Assembly: GCA_943737045.1 (NCBI GenBank)
Contig: CALSFV010000208.1
Location: forward strand, 1,550,001 to 1,614,000
Source of the DNA: Parapristionchus giblindavisi
Taxonomy: Eukaryota > Nematoda > Chromadorea > Rhabditida > Diplogasteridae
Direction: 5' to 3'
DNA: 64,000 nt
The notes under the pieces are model-generated. The model did no database searches, was not told the origin of the DNA, and saw only the letters and a program-made list of their open reading frames with translations. Made by a program: the position numbers and the translations under genes. Shown here in pieces: positions 13,701 through 26,690 of the stretch. Position 1 is the first letter of the stretch. The number at the start of each line of letters is the position of its first letter.

Positions 13701-15532
13701 ATGAAGTAATGGCAGAATAAAGAGGACTATCACAAGGTCGAATCTGATGAAGAATGAGATAGATCAATATACGAATTGGACATTACCTATAGGCCCTCCC
13801 TCTGAACAAGTCAATCATTGTGTAGACACTAATTGTAGATCTTGACGAATAATAGGGATCAACGAGAAAGAATCGGATCAGAGAAGATGAAGAGGGAATA
13901 TTTAACTTATAAGTTCATTAGTGCGACAGATGGATTTTGAACAGAGCCGATTAGTTTGTATATATTAGTTCCAGTCGAATAATTACAATCTACAGTAATC
14001 CGAAATCGCGAACATTACCTCTTATTGTACGGCAAAGTACGAATCCTACAGTATCCTCGTACTACCGTAACCGGTCTGCTGTAACCTCTGAATTAGTTTA
14101 AAGGTCCTGAATAATCTCAAAGAATAAATGATTGTGATCTGTTAGCTACAGTAATAATACGAAGAATTAAAACAGATAGAAGTTATTCATAATCAACTTC
14201 CTCCTTTTTACCCTTTCATTTCTTTTGTACGAAGTGCACAAATTTCGATGTACTCGTCCCCCCTTCTCAAACTTCTGTCGATTCTCTATTTATTTAACGA
14301 CGGTAGATGGGGAGCCCTCTGACTAACTAACTCATGTAAATACTTCTTCTTTAATCCTTCCCTTCCCCTCCTCTCTCTCTATCACTCTCTACCTATCTCT
14401 CGCTCTTATATTTCGTGTGTCATATACAATATAATTCGCTACGATAGCGAAAGCCGGTTTCAAAAATGCATTCAAATATTTGTTGAAGTGAGACAAAAAA
14501 CGGCGAGGAAAGAATTGAATGAGAAAATGCTTGGTTGATTTCAAATGATTCGGTTTAGCGGACGACAAATGTTCATTGCTTTTTTCGTTATCATGATTTA
14601 TAATTTTGAAAGCCAAGCAAAAGTGAGCCTAACGCGAAAAATGTGATAAATATTGAATTAAAGAATAAGAGGAGAAGTTGTTACACATGAATTTTGAATG
14701 AAGCCTATTTCCAATAGATCACTGCCTAACATAAATTTGGACAAAAACGAAGGGAGATATCGGGAAGGGGGGGGGCATCCATATCTTATAGATATATATC
14801 TATCCTCTCATATATTTCTATATATCTATTCTAAGATTTGTGTTGAAGAGGAAAAAGAAGAAGAAGGAATAGACATGAAGACGACGAAAAAAAAGACGTT
14901 TAGAATGAGCGAAAGAGAAAAATAAAAGTTTTTGCCGAGAAAAAGCGGATATATCGAGAGCTTATTTATTATTATATATATTACTAAAATGGTGTTTACT
15001 ATAGGAGAAAATAGCGAGAGCGTATAATATATAATATATACATATTATTGATCAACAGAATTCGCCATTACTTAATAATATATTATATATTTTCTATAAT
15101 TAAATTAATTATCGAAAATGCGAAAAAAAGGAGAGAATCCTTAAATGATGGACGAAACATACGTCATGAGAGTGCTACATTTCAATTACACTAGGTATTC
15201 TCATTTAGCTTCTGGTTTAAATTTGTTCAGTTTTGCAACAAAAATTCCTGACAAAAGGGTAATTCTCAAAAGAAGCGAAGAGAGGTTAAAGTGTCGCAAT
15301 AGTGTGTCCTTTGCATTTTCTTCCTTCTATTTCATCATTTATGCTCGTTTCAAACAACGAACGAGAAAAAAGAAAACGATTTCAACCCTCGATTAATTTC
15401 TTTTATAAAACAAACAACAACTTTCCATTTTCTGTGCGAGTAAATACATCGGAATGATCAATCATCCATTGTATTGACACAATTTAATAATAGAGAAATC
15501 GCATAACCGATATCGTCAACAGTAGTCTGCTG

Positions 15533-15578
15533 TAATAATAATAATAATAATGATAATAATAATAATAGTAATAATAAT
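15533..15578. repeat. (TAA)n microsatellite, imperfect
   Basis: About fifteen trinucleotide units of TAA, interrupted by single TGA and TAG variants, followed by a short (TA)n run. It lies in non-coding DNA. Confidence 0.8.
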
Positions 15579-16425
15579 CGTCAATATATATATATATATC
15601 ACTTTTGTCGTCAATTGAGCGACCCTTCAAATATATAATCATATGTTATTTTCGATGTATATGAGAGTGGTAAACACGATGGAGAAAAGATGCAGAGTGA
15701 TGGGGGAGAGAGGGAAGGGAGGTGGAGGGGAGAGAGAGAGGAGGGGAGCGAGGGAGAGCGTTTGTATAAAAAATACTCAATCGGTCGACAAACACACACG
15801 ATCAACTTTTGGGGAGTAAAGTGTCGTCGAAGAAAAATTGGAAAATTGGATGAGAATACAAATAAAAATAAAATCCTTTTTGTTCCATTCTCTCCCTGTC
15901 ATTAAGAAATATACGCTGTTGGTTGTTCAAACCTCTCTCTCATTTCTCAGATATATATATTTGCGAAAATAGATTACATCTCTCTCCCTCTCCTTCTCCC
16001 TCTGTTATTTCTACCATAGCAGTTAAGAGTTAGAGTTGGTAGAAGAAAAGAGAGAATTGCACTCAACGGAAAATGGTTCCGAAAAATCAGAAATTCTGGA
16101 ATTATTTTGAAATTCCAGCGATTGTAGCTATTTCATAATTTTAATTTTAATTTTATCTGTGCACAACATTTTTTTCTTTTTTTCTTCACTGAACATATTG
16201 TGACTATGAAGCAAAATATTCCGAAAAATGTGGGAATAATAAAAAATGGGAAATGTGGAAATAAGAGAGAAAAGATGAGTGGATCTGCGATGGCAGATGT
16301 GACAGAAGGACAACAGAAGGGGAGGTCGAATAAAATGAGAGATTCATCGAAATGAGAGAGTACAGAGATCAAGAGAGGGACAGAGAGATAGTGAGGGAGA
16401 GAGATCAAGAGATGGTGGGAGGAGA

Positions 16426-16439
16426 AAGAGAGGGAGAGA

Positions 16440-16495
<56 letters not shown>

Positions 16496-16506
16496 GAGAG
16501 AGAGAT
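16426..16506. repeat. (GA)n microsatellite
   Basis: About 80 bases of GA with occasional GG interruptions. It produces long meaningless poly-Leu/Ser frames on the opposite strand. Confidence 0.9.
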
Positions 16507-17159
16507 ATGAGAGAGAGGAACAGACTACAATTGCACACTCTTAATATATTCAATCTAATGAGCACTGACGCGAGGAATATTTAGTGAAGAAGATGCGATA
16601 GTGAATGAGAGGGAGATATAATGGAGAAGAGACATAAGGATGATGAGGGTTATTGGTTAAGAAAGAGGAGAGTTGACAAAATGAGTTTAAGAATAGACGG
16701 ATTTATGCTCGACGTCGTCGAGAAACGGCTTTTTTCATTGTGACAATAAAGGAATGGGAAAGGAGGCAAAAGAATGTAAAGTGTTTAGTTCTCAATACGA
16801 TTTCTCATTCTTTTTTGTGTGCTTCTTTCCAATTTCTAATTCACTCTCTCGCTCTTTCAATTACATCTTGAAGTACATTAAAACAGACTATCAACAGCAA
16901 TATTCAGCAGACTCCGCCCACTTTCGTCTTAATTTCATCTAGTTATAGATAGACACAAATAAATATATCAAGACTGCGCTAAACTTGGACGTTTATATGC
17001 CACCATTGTCTATAAATACTAAAAGAGGCGGAGAGTCAGGGGGTTGTTATATAAAGTATGATTCTATTTCCATCTGTCCCGTTATCGATGCTGTGAAACG
17101 AGACATTTCCTGCACTATTTATGCAAGCATTGTGAATTTGAATTGGACTTCTTTCCTTT

Positions 17160-17186
17160 CTTCTTCTTCTTCTTCTTCTTCTTCTT
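17160..17186. repeat. (TTC)n microsatellite
   Basis: Nine TTC units in non-coding DNA. Confidence 0.8.
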
Positions 17187-18775
17187 TCACCCAATAGACA
17201 TTGATTTGGGCTGTTGACTCACTCACAAATAAACACACTTTAGAATGCAATATGAATTGTGGACTGGCCGTGCCATGGACTAGAAGAAAGACTGCAGGTG
17301 AATGAGAGAGAGGGGGATGGATAAAGATTATTCGACGAGATAGAGTGATTGAGAGAGGAAGGAGATTAGGAGAGACAAAGATGGCATATATCAGATAGCG
17401 AGGAACAAGTGGTTACACAAAGAGAGATTAGAATGTTCAATGAGGGATGAGAAATAGTTTTGGGAAGACTCATGAAACGACCAAGGAAAATAAGAAGAAG
17501 ACCAGCCATTTCCGAGTATCATTAAAAACCCCCAATTTTATTGTGGAAAACGAGCAAAAAGTCAACGTTTGAATCGCATATTCTAGAATAAATTGAGTGA
17601 TATTTATTTGTACACGAGTCAATTTCGATTAAAAACGTTATCAATAAAAGTATATAGGCGCCTATTTTATCTGCTTCAATCGTTTTCTTCTCATCTACAC
17701 ACTCCAATTTTCTATGTAACTATTAATTCGAGAATAGATAATAGATTGAAAAATTGATTACAACTTTCTCTCAAATTGCTGATGAGTCATTAAGAGATTA
17801 GCAAATGAGATAGGAAACAATCGACGACCATTCTTTACGTGATATTGGAAACCTTTTACAAAATAATATGGAATTCATCGATTTATGAGCAACAATGATT
17901 ATTATTATGCGATGGTGGTTGATTTTTGGTTGTTAATGATGATGATATAGAGTGAAACAAATGATGCACAATTGCACAATAAATGCAAGTGGAAATAGTT
18001 GTAAAGAGAATAAGAGAACGGAATTGGAAGAGGAAGTAGAAGAAGATACAAATGTTTTTGCATAGGCTGTCTAGTTTTTTTTAAGGCGCGCGAATGAAAA
18101 GCGGCTCTAGATTTATTTCGCAAATATATTATAATATATTACTGGCCATATCCACAAGAAGTGGGCGGGGTTTGGCGGATATCAAATAGATTCATATCAT
18201 CTTAGTGTGTAGCATATTCTTATGATACGATGCAGACGTAAAGAAGCCTTCCAAATAATTAGTAGGAACCTCCTCATACATATTCCCCGCCAATAAATAT
18301 TCATATGAAATTTGTTTTCTTCCTGCGATCATATATAAACAGACTCATATATATATATACGATTGTATTTATATTTATATAATAAATATGTAGGGAAGAA
18401 TGAGCATAAACAATGGGACGAAACTGATAGTAGTATTGAATGAATGAATGAATGAGAGAGAAGTAGGAGGGGGTGCATATCACAGAGGTTACCAATATTC
18501 AAGAGGATTAGCGAGAATTGACTATAGTATAAGTTCTAATGGAGATTTTGAATCGATTGGGTAATGAGAAATGTTATTACAATGATTTGAGGAGAACATA
18601 TTAGCGAATGGGACAAGGACAAATCAATAGAAGGTTCAATAGATTTTCTAATGATGGCATTGTTCTACTTGCGTGTGTGTAGTTATGTGTCGATGTTGTA
18701 AGAAAGATGAGAATGAAACTAAAACGGAAGAACAAAGTGACATGTACAGTGTTTGAATGCAATTTCGACATAGGT

Positions 18776-21700
18776 TTATTTGAATCCGTTAATGACGAAT
18801 TTCTCCAGGTTGTTCAGGTGCTTCGAAGAATAGGGGAAATCAGTGAGGATGGGAACTTTGAGAGATCCAATCATCCACTGGGCCTGAATTGTTATTATAA
18901 TAACCTATTATGAATGTTATTATTATTATGAAAACATACTTGCACAAGGTCGTTAACCGTCCATACAGCTACTCGGATGTTCTTTCCCTTCATCTCGTTG
19001 ACGTAAGCACTAAAATTTAGAACAAATCAGCTCTGACTACATTAACGTTATTTCAATCATGACTTCAGTGGGTGGTAATGTTTCAAGACAATATTTTGGC
19101 ACCAATGCATCTTAAAATACTAAAGTCATCAAGGATCAGACTGGACTGCAATAGCACGAAATGAGACGTGGATACAGTAACCCAACAGCTGTTTATGACA
19201 TGAAGAACTGGGGCATTCCATGTTATTTTTTCGTAAAATAAAAATATTTGGAATCGAATAATGAAATATTTGTGCACCTATAGTAGAATTATTCAAGAAT
19301 AACTGACAATTGATGAAAAAACTTACGGGCAGACATCTTTCTCATTGGTGAGAATCATTTCGACTCCACAAAACGATGGAAGGAAAGTCTTGAGCATATA
19401 GAGATAAGCAGAGTCCACACACAGTGCAGCAATGTGAGAGATGCCACCGTATCGAGGGACCTATAACAATTGACCTAATAATATCATGATGTCAGTCATA
19501 CTGTATTGATTGACATAATATTCTCACACTATGATTGTATACTTTATACATACACTTTCAATTGTAATTATATAAAACTGTAATGATTGGTATGAAATAT
19601 TGCAATCAAACAACCATCATGGCATAGTATTGCCATATTGGTTTGCAAATTTGTTATCGAGAATAATAATCAACCTTTTGCCGTCCTTGAAACGAAACAA
19701 TAGGATTACACTCTACCACCATTTTTACTATTGAAAAAGAGTGAGAAAAACTAATGAAGAAAGTATTGAATTAAACAATTATTTTGGGTCGTAACCATGT
19801 GAGCGAAAGACATTTGCGCCACACGAAGAGAACGGACATTTGCGCCAGTTACCAATTGCGCCGAGCTACATTTGCGCCGAGGGACATTTGCGCCAAGGTA
19901 CATTTGCGCCAGTACCAAATGCGCCGGAACCAAATGCGCCGATGGACATTTGCGCCGAGGTACATTTGCGCCAGTACCAAATGCGCCGGAACCAAATGCG
20001 CCGATGGACATTTGCGCCAGTACCAAATGCGTCGAGGGACATTTGCGCCGGAAGCAAATGCGCCGAGGGACATTTGCGCCGGAACCAAATGCGCCGAGGG
20101 ACATTTGCGCCGAACTACATTAGCACTAGAATCCAATACGACTCCCTGTCTTTTATTTTATTTTCTTGTCTCATCATTTTTGTTGCAATTGTTTCAAAGC
20201 TGTGATCTATATATTACGGTGTTTCCATCCACCTTTCCAGTATATTATGTTTACTTCCCCAAATATCGCAATTTTTTATTTGTCTAACAATAAGAAACGA
20301 TAAATATATATTATTAATATTTCACAAGGCTTCAACAAGTTTCAACTTTAGTTTAGCTTTTCGATAGACCTTCAAGGTGTTGGATATAACTTCTACCCAT
20401 CAAGGTGTTGGATAGAACTTCCACCATTAGCAACTGCCATTAATCTTTTTTCTCTATTAGCCTTTTGAATAGATCCTTCTTTCTTATATTGGTATAACAG
20501 TAGGTTTTGAGCTGTTGCTTGTTCAAACAAAAGTTCAACAGATTCGGCATGCTTGAGCAGACCTTCGGCTAGGCGTGTTGATAGAGAGTGGCTCGCAATA
20601 TACGGTGCACCAAGTGCCGTACAAAATATCATGGACTATTTTTTAATCAAAAAGAAAACTATACATCGCACACAGATGGGCGTATTGACCTGTATTTTAA
20701 AATGATTTTAAATTTTAAAAGAAATTTTAAAATTCCGGCGCAAATATCCCTCGGCGCAAATGTACTTCGGCGCAAATGTCCCCCGGCGCATTTGGTTCTG
20801 GCGCAAATGTCCCTCGGCGCATTTGGTTCTGGCGCAAATGTCCCTCGGCGCATTTGGTTCTGGCGCAAATGTCCCTCGGCGCATTTGGTTCCGGCGCAAA
20901 TGTCCCTCGGCGCATTTGGTTCCGGCGCAAATGTCCCTCGGCGCATTTGGTTCTGGCGCAAATGTCCCTCGGCGCATTTGGTTCTGGCGCAAATGTCCCT
21001 CGGCGCATTTGGAACTGGCGCAAATGTCCTTCAGCGCATTTGGTAATGGCGCAAGTATACCTCGGCGCATTTGGGACCGGCGCAATTGATGCATTCGGCG
21101 CAAATGTCTTTCGCTCACATGGTTACGACCCATTATTTTAAATGAATGGGTTACCTGAGCATCGAGGTCGGAGAAGGCGAAGAAGTGCTGACGCCATGTT
21201 AGACCTGTAATAGATAAATCATTAGATTTACAAATGTTTTAAATTGATTAAGGAGATTTTTTACTCATTTATGAAATGATCACATTTCATTGTCACAGTT
21301 CGTTTCATTATCATAGTTATCACATTATCAGAAGTGCAGACTTCGTTTATCAGTAGCACTTGTTCTATATTGTTGCATCCAGTATGCATTGCTGATTGCT
21401 TATCATTTCTCTTTACGGGTTTGTAAAAGGACGATATTTCAAAAATTCTCCGAACAGGAAATGAATAATCGAAAAGTTTAACAGTTCACTAAGTCACAAA
21501 ATATCGCTTATTATCATAATGTTCCTCCTTACATCCATCACTCACTTATTACCGTAATATCTTTATTCGTTTTAATTACCAGTGAGAATCTGTGGTGATG
21601 CCCTCTTGACCTTGTAGATGACCCATGGATAGAATGAGCAGACAATGGCACGATGATAGAGATTGTACTCTTCGAAGTACTTCACGATGATACCAACCAT

Positions 21701-23659
21701 CTTAATTTATTCACATTATTTTATTGCGAAGAAAATGCGTGACCGAATTTTCATCCACATTACATGCTACAGAAGAGAAGAAATCTACTTCAAATAATAA
21801 TCAATATTTTTAAATTAAATTAATTATTTTTCAATTTGAATATGGCGCAAGATGTTTCATGTTCGATGTGATGATGATGAGAATGACAGATGTATCGTTT
21901 CTTTATGATCGCGTGTTTCCATCTTTCTCTCATTATTGAGACCATCACATATGGCCCAATATATTTGTATTTAATATTTGCATTTCAAAATTTTCCTCTA
22001 AATTAACCTCATCTGAGTAGTCCTTCACATCGAAAAGCATGCGAATGTTGTTCTTCACACTCCATTGGATGGTCTCTTCTAGAGTGGGCACACCTTCGTT
22101 CGGGACTGCTCCAGAGGCAGGAGATGATCTGAATTATACAAAATTTGTGTTATTTTCGAGCGTTATTCTATTTTGAAATTTAGATAGATGAAATAGTGAT
22201 TGTGCGAACAAGTGAGGGTTTGAATGTGTAATTACAATTTTCCTTGCGGTTGAATATTTTCTATACAGTTACTTGAACTGGTTAATTTCTGACTGGGGTA
22301 TGCATGTCGTACATCGATCACTCACCCATGTCTAGTAAACTTGGCAGCTAGATTGGCTGCACGCAACTCAGCCAAGGTCTTCTCCTTGACTGGTCCTAAA
22401 CTAATCGATCAATCAATTATTCTGTCCCAACCCCTTTCCCATCCAAGACCCATTCCATATGATAGGTTTCATTGAGAGACATCGTCCTACTTGAAGTAGA
22501 TGATGATAGTTATTTGGAATCCAAAATATAGTGAGTGTTATGGTTTAGTAAAAAGAATGATAAGACGACGAAAATCAGCGACACACAAGGAATGATTCAG
22601 TAATAGATAAATTATGCAATGATAAGAATATAATACCCAATTTTATAAATCACATTTTATTATATAAATGATTGAATAAAGAATAACGTTACCTTGTAGA
22701 TTAGTGGTTCTCTCGAGATTATCATCGTGCATGAGAACAGCTATACCATCCTTGGTTAGAGCGAGATCGAATTCGATCAAATCAGCACCTTCTTTCTGAG
22801 CCTATAAAGAAATTTTGGTTCAATGATATACTTTCGGTTGCTAATTCCATTAATCGTTTGATTGCTACAATAGTCAGGGCATCTAGATTGTTTGCGACTT
22901 GCGAAATACTATTACGCACTGTTAAAACGCTGATAATGGAGTAATTGACAAACTGATAAAAGATTCGAAAGCTTAAATCATCATGTTGTACGTGACAAAT
23001 CATTAGTCACCATCACCTTTCTGCTGGTTACAATCACAGTATTTCCATGTCACAAGAGATAATTGAAATAATTGTTCAGATTGACTGAAACCTGAGCGAA
23101 TCCGGACATGGAGTTCTCAGGGAAGGAATAGGGAGATCCACGGTGGCCACCGAAACGGAATCCCTCGAAGAATGCTGAGGCCTGAAAGAGCGAGATTTTG
23201 AAATAATCTCAATTACATAACATAATATGTTTTAAGGAATTTATTTACTATGATGCACATAATAATATGGAATGATAATATACTATGATCGAATAAAGAA
23301 TAAGAATAAGAATATATTTTGAGAGAATTCATTACATTAATTTATATCCTCTATTGTTCTCTTTATCCATTTTTCAGTGTGGCAATGATATAAATGTATG
23401 CAATCACATGATTTTTTTTCTGTCGATGCAATGTCAATAAAATATTAATGCTGTAGACGGAAAATGAGAAAAAAAGGAAATGAAGTAAGATTGAAACTGA
23501 ACAAACATGGTCGATATGTGATTGTTGTAGATGATTGACATGGTAGATCACTCCTATGATGATGGGTATAGCCACAAAGGCCATTGGGAAGAAGAAGAGG
23601 ATGAGGAACAAAACGACCAGAAAGGCGGCGAAACACCAGACCAGCCGCTGTTCGTCCAT
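18776..23659 (-). CDS. Glycerophosphodiester phosphodiesterase, GDE1-type
   Basis: Ten minus-strand exons (23552-23659, 23092-23181, 22693-22801, 22326-22395, 22008-22128, 21580-21700, 21155-21204, 19327-19460, 18940-19009, 18776-18883) give 326 residues, the size of vertebrate GDE1. Residues about 8-36 form a membrane anchor (VWCFAAFLVVLFLILFFF). The catalytic core follows: GGHRGSPYSFPEN near 47-59 (catalytic His, Arg and Glu), IEFD near 75-78 and LMHDD near 89-93 (metal ligands and second His), then FDVK in the barrel. The family hydrolyses glycerophosphodiesters such as glycerophosphoinositol, or lysophospholipids, to glycerol-3-phosphate or lysophosphatidate; which substrate applies here is unknown. 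All core residues look intact, so it should be active. The donor of exon 1 (GTGATC after 23552) is weak; a GTCAAT donor a few codons later is an in-frame alternative. The intron between exons 8 and 7 holds a transposon. It is divergent from troponin T. Confidence 0.9.
19778..21139. mobile_element. Foldback (hAT-like) non-autonomous transposon with 8-bp TSD
   Basis: The element spans 19786-21131 (1346 bp) and is flanked by the exact direct duplication ATTATTTT (19778-19785 and 21132-21139). The two ends are identical inverted repeats for 35 bases, beginning GGGTCGTAACCATGTGAGCG. Inside these the arms (about 19800-20120 and 20735-21115) are tandem arrays of GGCGCAAATG and GGCGCATTTGG modules, in opposite orientation in the two arms, so the whole element can fold back on itself. 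In the right arm the period is 31 bases, about ten copies. The 615-base centre is unrelated single-copy DNA. There is no transposase. An 8-bp duplication fits hAT-superfamily mobilisation; this is inference. It sits in a GDPD intron and does not touch exons. Confidence 0.88.
20735..21085. repeat. 31-bp tandem array in the right transposon arm
   Basis: The unit is a 16-base half (GGCGCAAATGTCCCTC) joined to a 15-base half (GGCGCATTTGGTTCT), repeated about ten times with few changes. The halves share the core GGCGCA. Because 31 is not a multiple of three and the unit lacks stops, several frames stay open on both strands; these frames are not genes. Confidence 0.88.
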
Positions 23660-26600
23660 GTTTATCACTAGCTGAGCCAGCTTGCTATAACTTATATTGT
23701 ATTTAATTTTTTATTAAAACGAAAGGTAGAGTGATGAGAAAAGATGGACTGAGTGCAACGCCCTCAATGATAGATTACTGGGGTCGCGATAACCAGCACA
23801 AGTCGGCGTTGAGAGAGGCCGGAACGAAATATTCACTACGAGGGAGTTACGAACACTTGATTACGCCCATAATATATTCGATTTGCACTGATACATTATT
23901 ATATAGGTTTATGTTGGCTTCTACTCGCAATAACTTACTTTTAGGTTAAAATATCGATGTGATATTGTGAAAGCTGTTTTTTCTTTATAAAATTTGTTTT
24001 TGGCACAATACAAGTGCATAGATTGATCGACGCATTGATGATGATTGTTATTCAGTAGTACAAAAGTGATCCTTGACAATCTCCATTCGTCACTAATATC
24101 CAATCCGTTTAGAGACAGCTGACACTTTCTTCCACCAGATAAGACAGCCGCCCCTTTACTTCTTCTCCGTTACCTTCATTCTCCCCTCTGCCCCCGTTAG
24201 TGTCCCCCTATCTCTATTCCTTCAGTCCCCGAGTACCCTCCTATCACTCTCCATCATCCGCTCCCCATCCTTCTCTCTTTCCCTATCTCATCTGAGTCGA
24301 AGCATCAGTTGGTCAGTCAGTCATATAGTTGGTGTACACAAAAGGACACAGTCTATCTCCATTCCTCCACCCTCATTCATCAGTAAAGCCCCTCCCCTAA
24401 GGATCCTTATGACCATAAGATATCCCTGTGGCTATGAAGACATCTATGGACGCACTTTTTGAACAGTGATTTCCTATGAGAAAGGAAACGCTAGACACTT
24501 ATCATTTAGGATAAGAGAGATAGAGACAATTCAAGTATAACAAGAGCTTAAGGCAAACAGAGAAAAGTTAGATGCGAACACTTGTTGATATGAAGTAGAA
24601 TAAACTGAGAAGAGAAGAAGAAAAATGAAGCAAGTTCAATCGACTCTTCACCCTTCATTTTATTATTGGATAGCAGTCCATTGTGTTCAGTATCCCTCTC
24701 TATCAGCCTCTATCAGTCTCGAGGCCTGCAAAAACGTCTGATGACTCTCGTTTGGCCATTACATCGCATCCCTCATTCTTCCATTGGTTGGGGTCGTCGC
24801 AACTGACTCTGACTGGTGCTACTCCCCTGGTCCTACTATTAGTGTTGATATACAACTTGTGTTCACTTTACTCATTAGTAGAAGTAGTAGGCTCCACCCC
24901 CACTATGAAATCTGTTTGTTCTTCATCCACTGAAATCTTCCTCTTATCCATCTTCCGAATCAAACTGTTCTTGATTCAATGTCTAATACATTCATACCGA
25001 TCTTTTGTATTCGTACTTGTAGTGGTTGTTACTCGTATTATGAACATTGACATGAGCATGCTTAGATGATGAGCTACTGTATTTACATGCACCAATATTC
25101 AACATAAAGTGATAAACATCTTAACTCATTTATATCTATTATAAAGTAATAATTCGCTTATCTAAGACATGTTCTTTGCCCATCCCACGGTGCTATGTTT
25201 GTAAGAAATGGTCTTATTGTTAGGCAAACCTGACTATTGTAAATGAAAAAGCCAAGAGTGCGTTATTTTATTCAAATTCGTTCCAACAATACCATAATCC
25301 CACTTCGCATGTCTTTATACAATACACTGCTTCTTTTACAATATCTTCACGCAATTCTTCCCACTAACAAGTTCTGGGAAATCCTCGCAATGTTTGTACA
25401 CTTCACAAGCGATTGTTCATATCTCATCCACTTGATTGTTGAATACTACATATTATCGACTCTATTAATAGTTCCGAAGATGCAAAACTAAAGCAGTATA
25501 GTATATCCTCACCCACACAGCATAGTACTTGTTTTCTGTTCCCTCTTGACTGGAATGTAAGATAGGGTCGAGAATAAGAGGTAAAGAGGAAATCGAGAAG
25601 GATCAGAGAAAGAGAAAAGCAGTTGACGAGATCGGCTCAAGAGTAATCGCGATCTCACTTTACTTGACGATACTGCCATGCCCAATTCGATATCATATTA
25701 AGCATTTTCTCGTGATAAATAGATTTATTGAAATTTTGATGATGATTGTAATAACTCGTTTGATCTGATTCTTTGCATGACTTTTTGATTATTACTGTAG
25801 TAACTTCTTTGATTGTCTGGTGTCTTCACGAATCTCGTTTCTTGTCAGGGGTGAAGATAAGTGGATGTGTGAGAGCGATGCGCAAAGGTTAGGAGAAGGA
25901 GATGAAGAGAGAGAGGGGGGGATATAGAGGTAGGGAGAGGATTCAGAAGAGGCGTTGATGGAGTGTGATGGAAGAGGTTCCATAGGAGAGATAATGGGAA
26001 TCGAGGAGAGTATGCCACAGAATGGAAGATTACAACAGAATAGTGTAGAGAGAGAGTGAGAGAGAGTCTGCGCATCTCTGGCCCTCCTTTGCTTCTTCTG
26101 CCACTCTTCACTCATTTAGAGTACGAGAGACGGCATCCCATTCCTACGCCCACACGGTAAGTACTATTTACTGATTAGACACATTCCAACAGTTATCTAC
26201 CGTAAGACACTCAGCTTATTGCCATAGATGCGCTTAGGACCTACCGTAACCCATTTAGCATAGGAGGGCCAAGCGAGAGACAGAGAGCGTGACGCAATTG
26301 GGGTATCTCCATTCCTTGCTGTCATGAACATCCCAGATAGACACCTGCTTCTTTACTCTATCATCCTCTTCTTTCCTCGTCTTCATTTCTGCTCATTTTC
26401 CTCATTCTCAGTCTCCGATTTCGCCTACGTTACGCTTTTCGTTTTGTGTCTTCTGCAGTATGAGTGAGAGAGCCAGAGATAAGCTTGATTCGTTTCTTTC
26501 AGAAGTCTCGGAGTGCCCGCCGTACAAAACAGGGTAACCCCTGTCTTTCAAGAGAACCCCTTCTCCAACCATAGTCTATCCAATCCAGATACCGGGTCCT

Positions 26601-26690
26601 ACTGAGCAAGTCCAAAGCGCATTCTAGGGCATCCATAAATATTCCCTTCATCATATCATTATCATTTGATTGTTGCAGACTTCATTCGAC
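23660..26690. other. Divergent intergenic region, GDPD to troponin T
   Basis: This 3-kb region lies upstream of both flanking genes and should hold both promoters. It contains CT-rich tracts (24130-24300) and paired CTACCGTAA sites (about 26198 and 26243). A piece at about 26120-26157 is bounded by an acceptor (atttag) and a strong donor (gtaagtact) and could be a 5' UTR exon of troponin T, whose start exon itself follows an acceptor (ttgcag, ending at 26679). No convincing protein-coding exon is seen. Confidence 0.45.

Larger units (their letters stand above)
10741..18775. other. 8-kb non-coding stretch rich in AG/CT simple sequence
   Basis: Between the first coding exon of the AT-hook gene and the last exon of the GDPD gene I find no spliceable coding exons. 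Many short frames on both strands are poly-Ser/Leu or Arg/Glu/Gly translations of purine or pyrimidine runs. It holds a (GA)n tract, (TAA)n and (TTC)n repeats, several GTGGGCGGAGTC-like boxes (10797, 12131, 12845, 16917 on the minus strand, 18162) and TACNGTA-type sites around 13980-14160. It probably includes 5' UTR introns and the promoter of the AT-hook gene. Confidence 0.55.

Noticed and set aside
19751..21141. Many overlapping 80-170-codon open frames on both strands
   Set aside because: They are translations of the 31-bp repeat of the foldback element. The unit lacks stops and 31 is not a multiple of three, so frames stay open by design. Peptides such as PSAHLVLAQMS repeat in every frame.
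24683..25069. 128-codon plus-strand frame upstream of troponin T
   Set aside because: Lies in the divergent promoter region; no homology recognised and no donor or acceptor placing it in a transcript.
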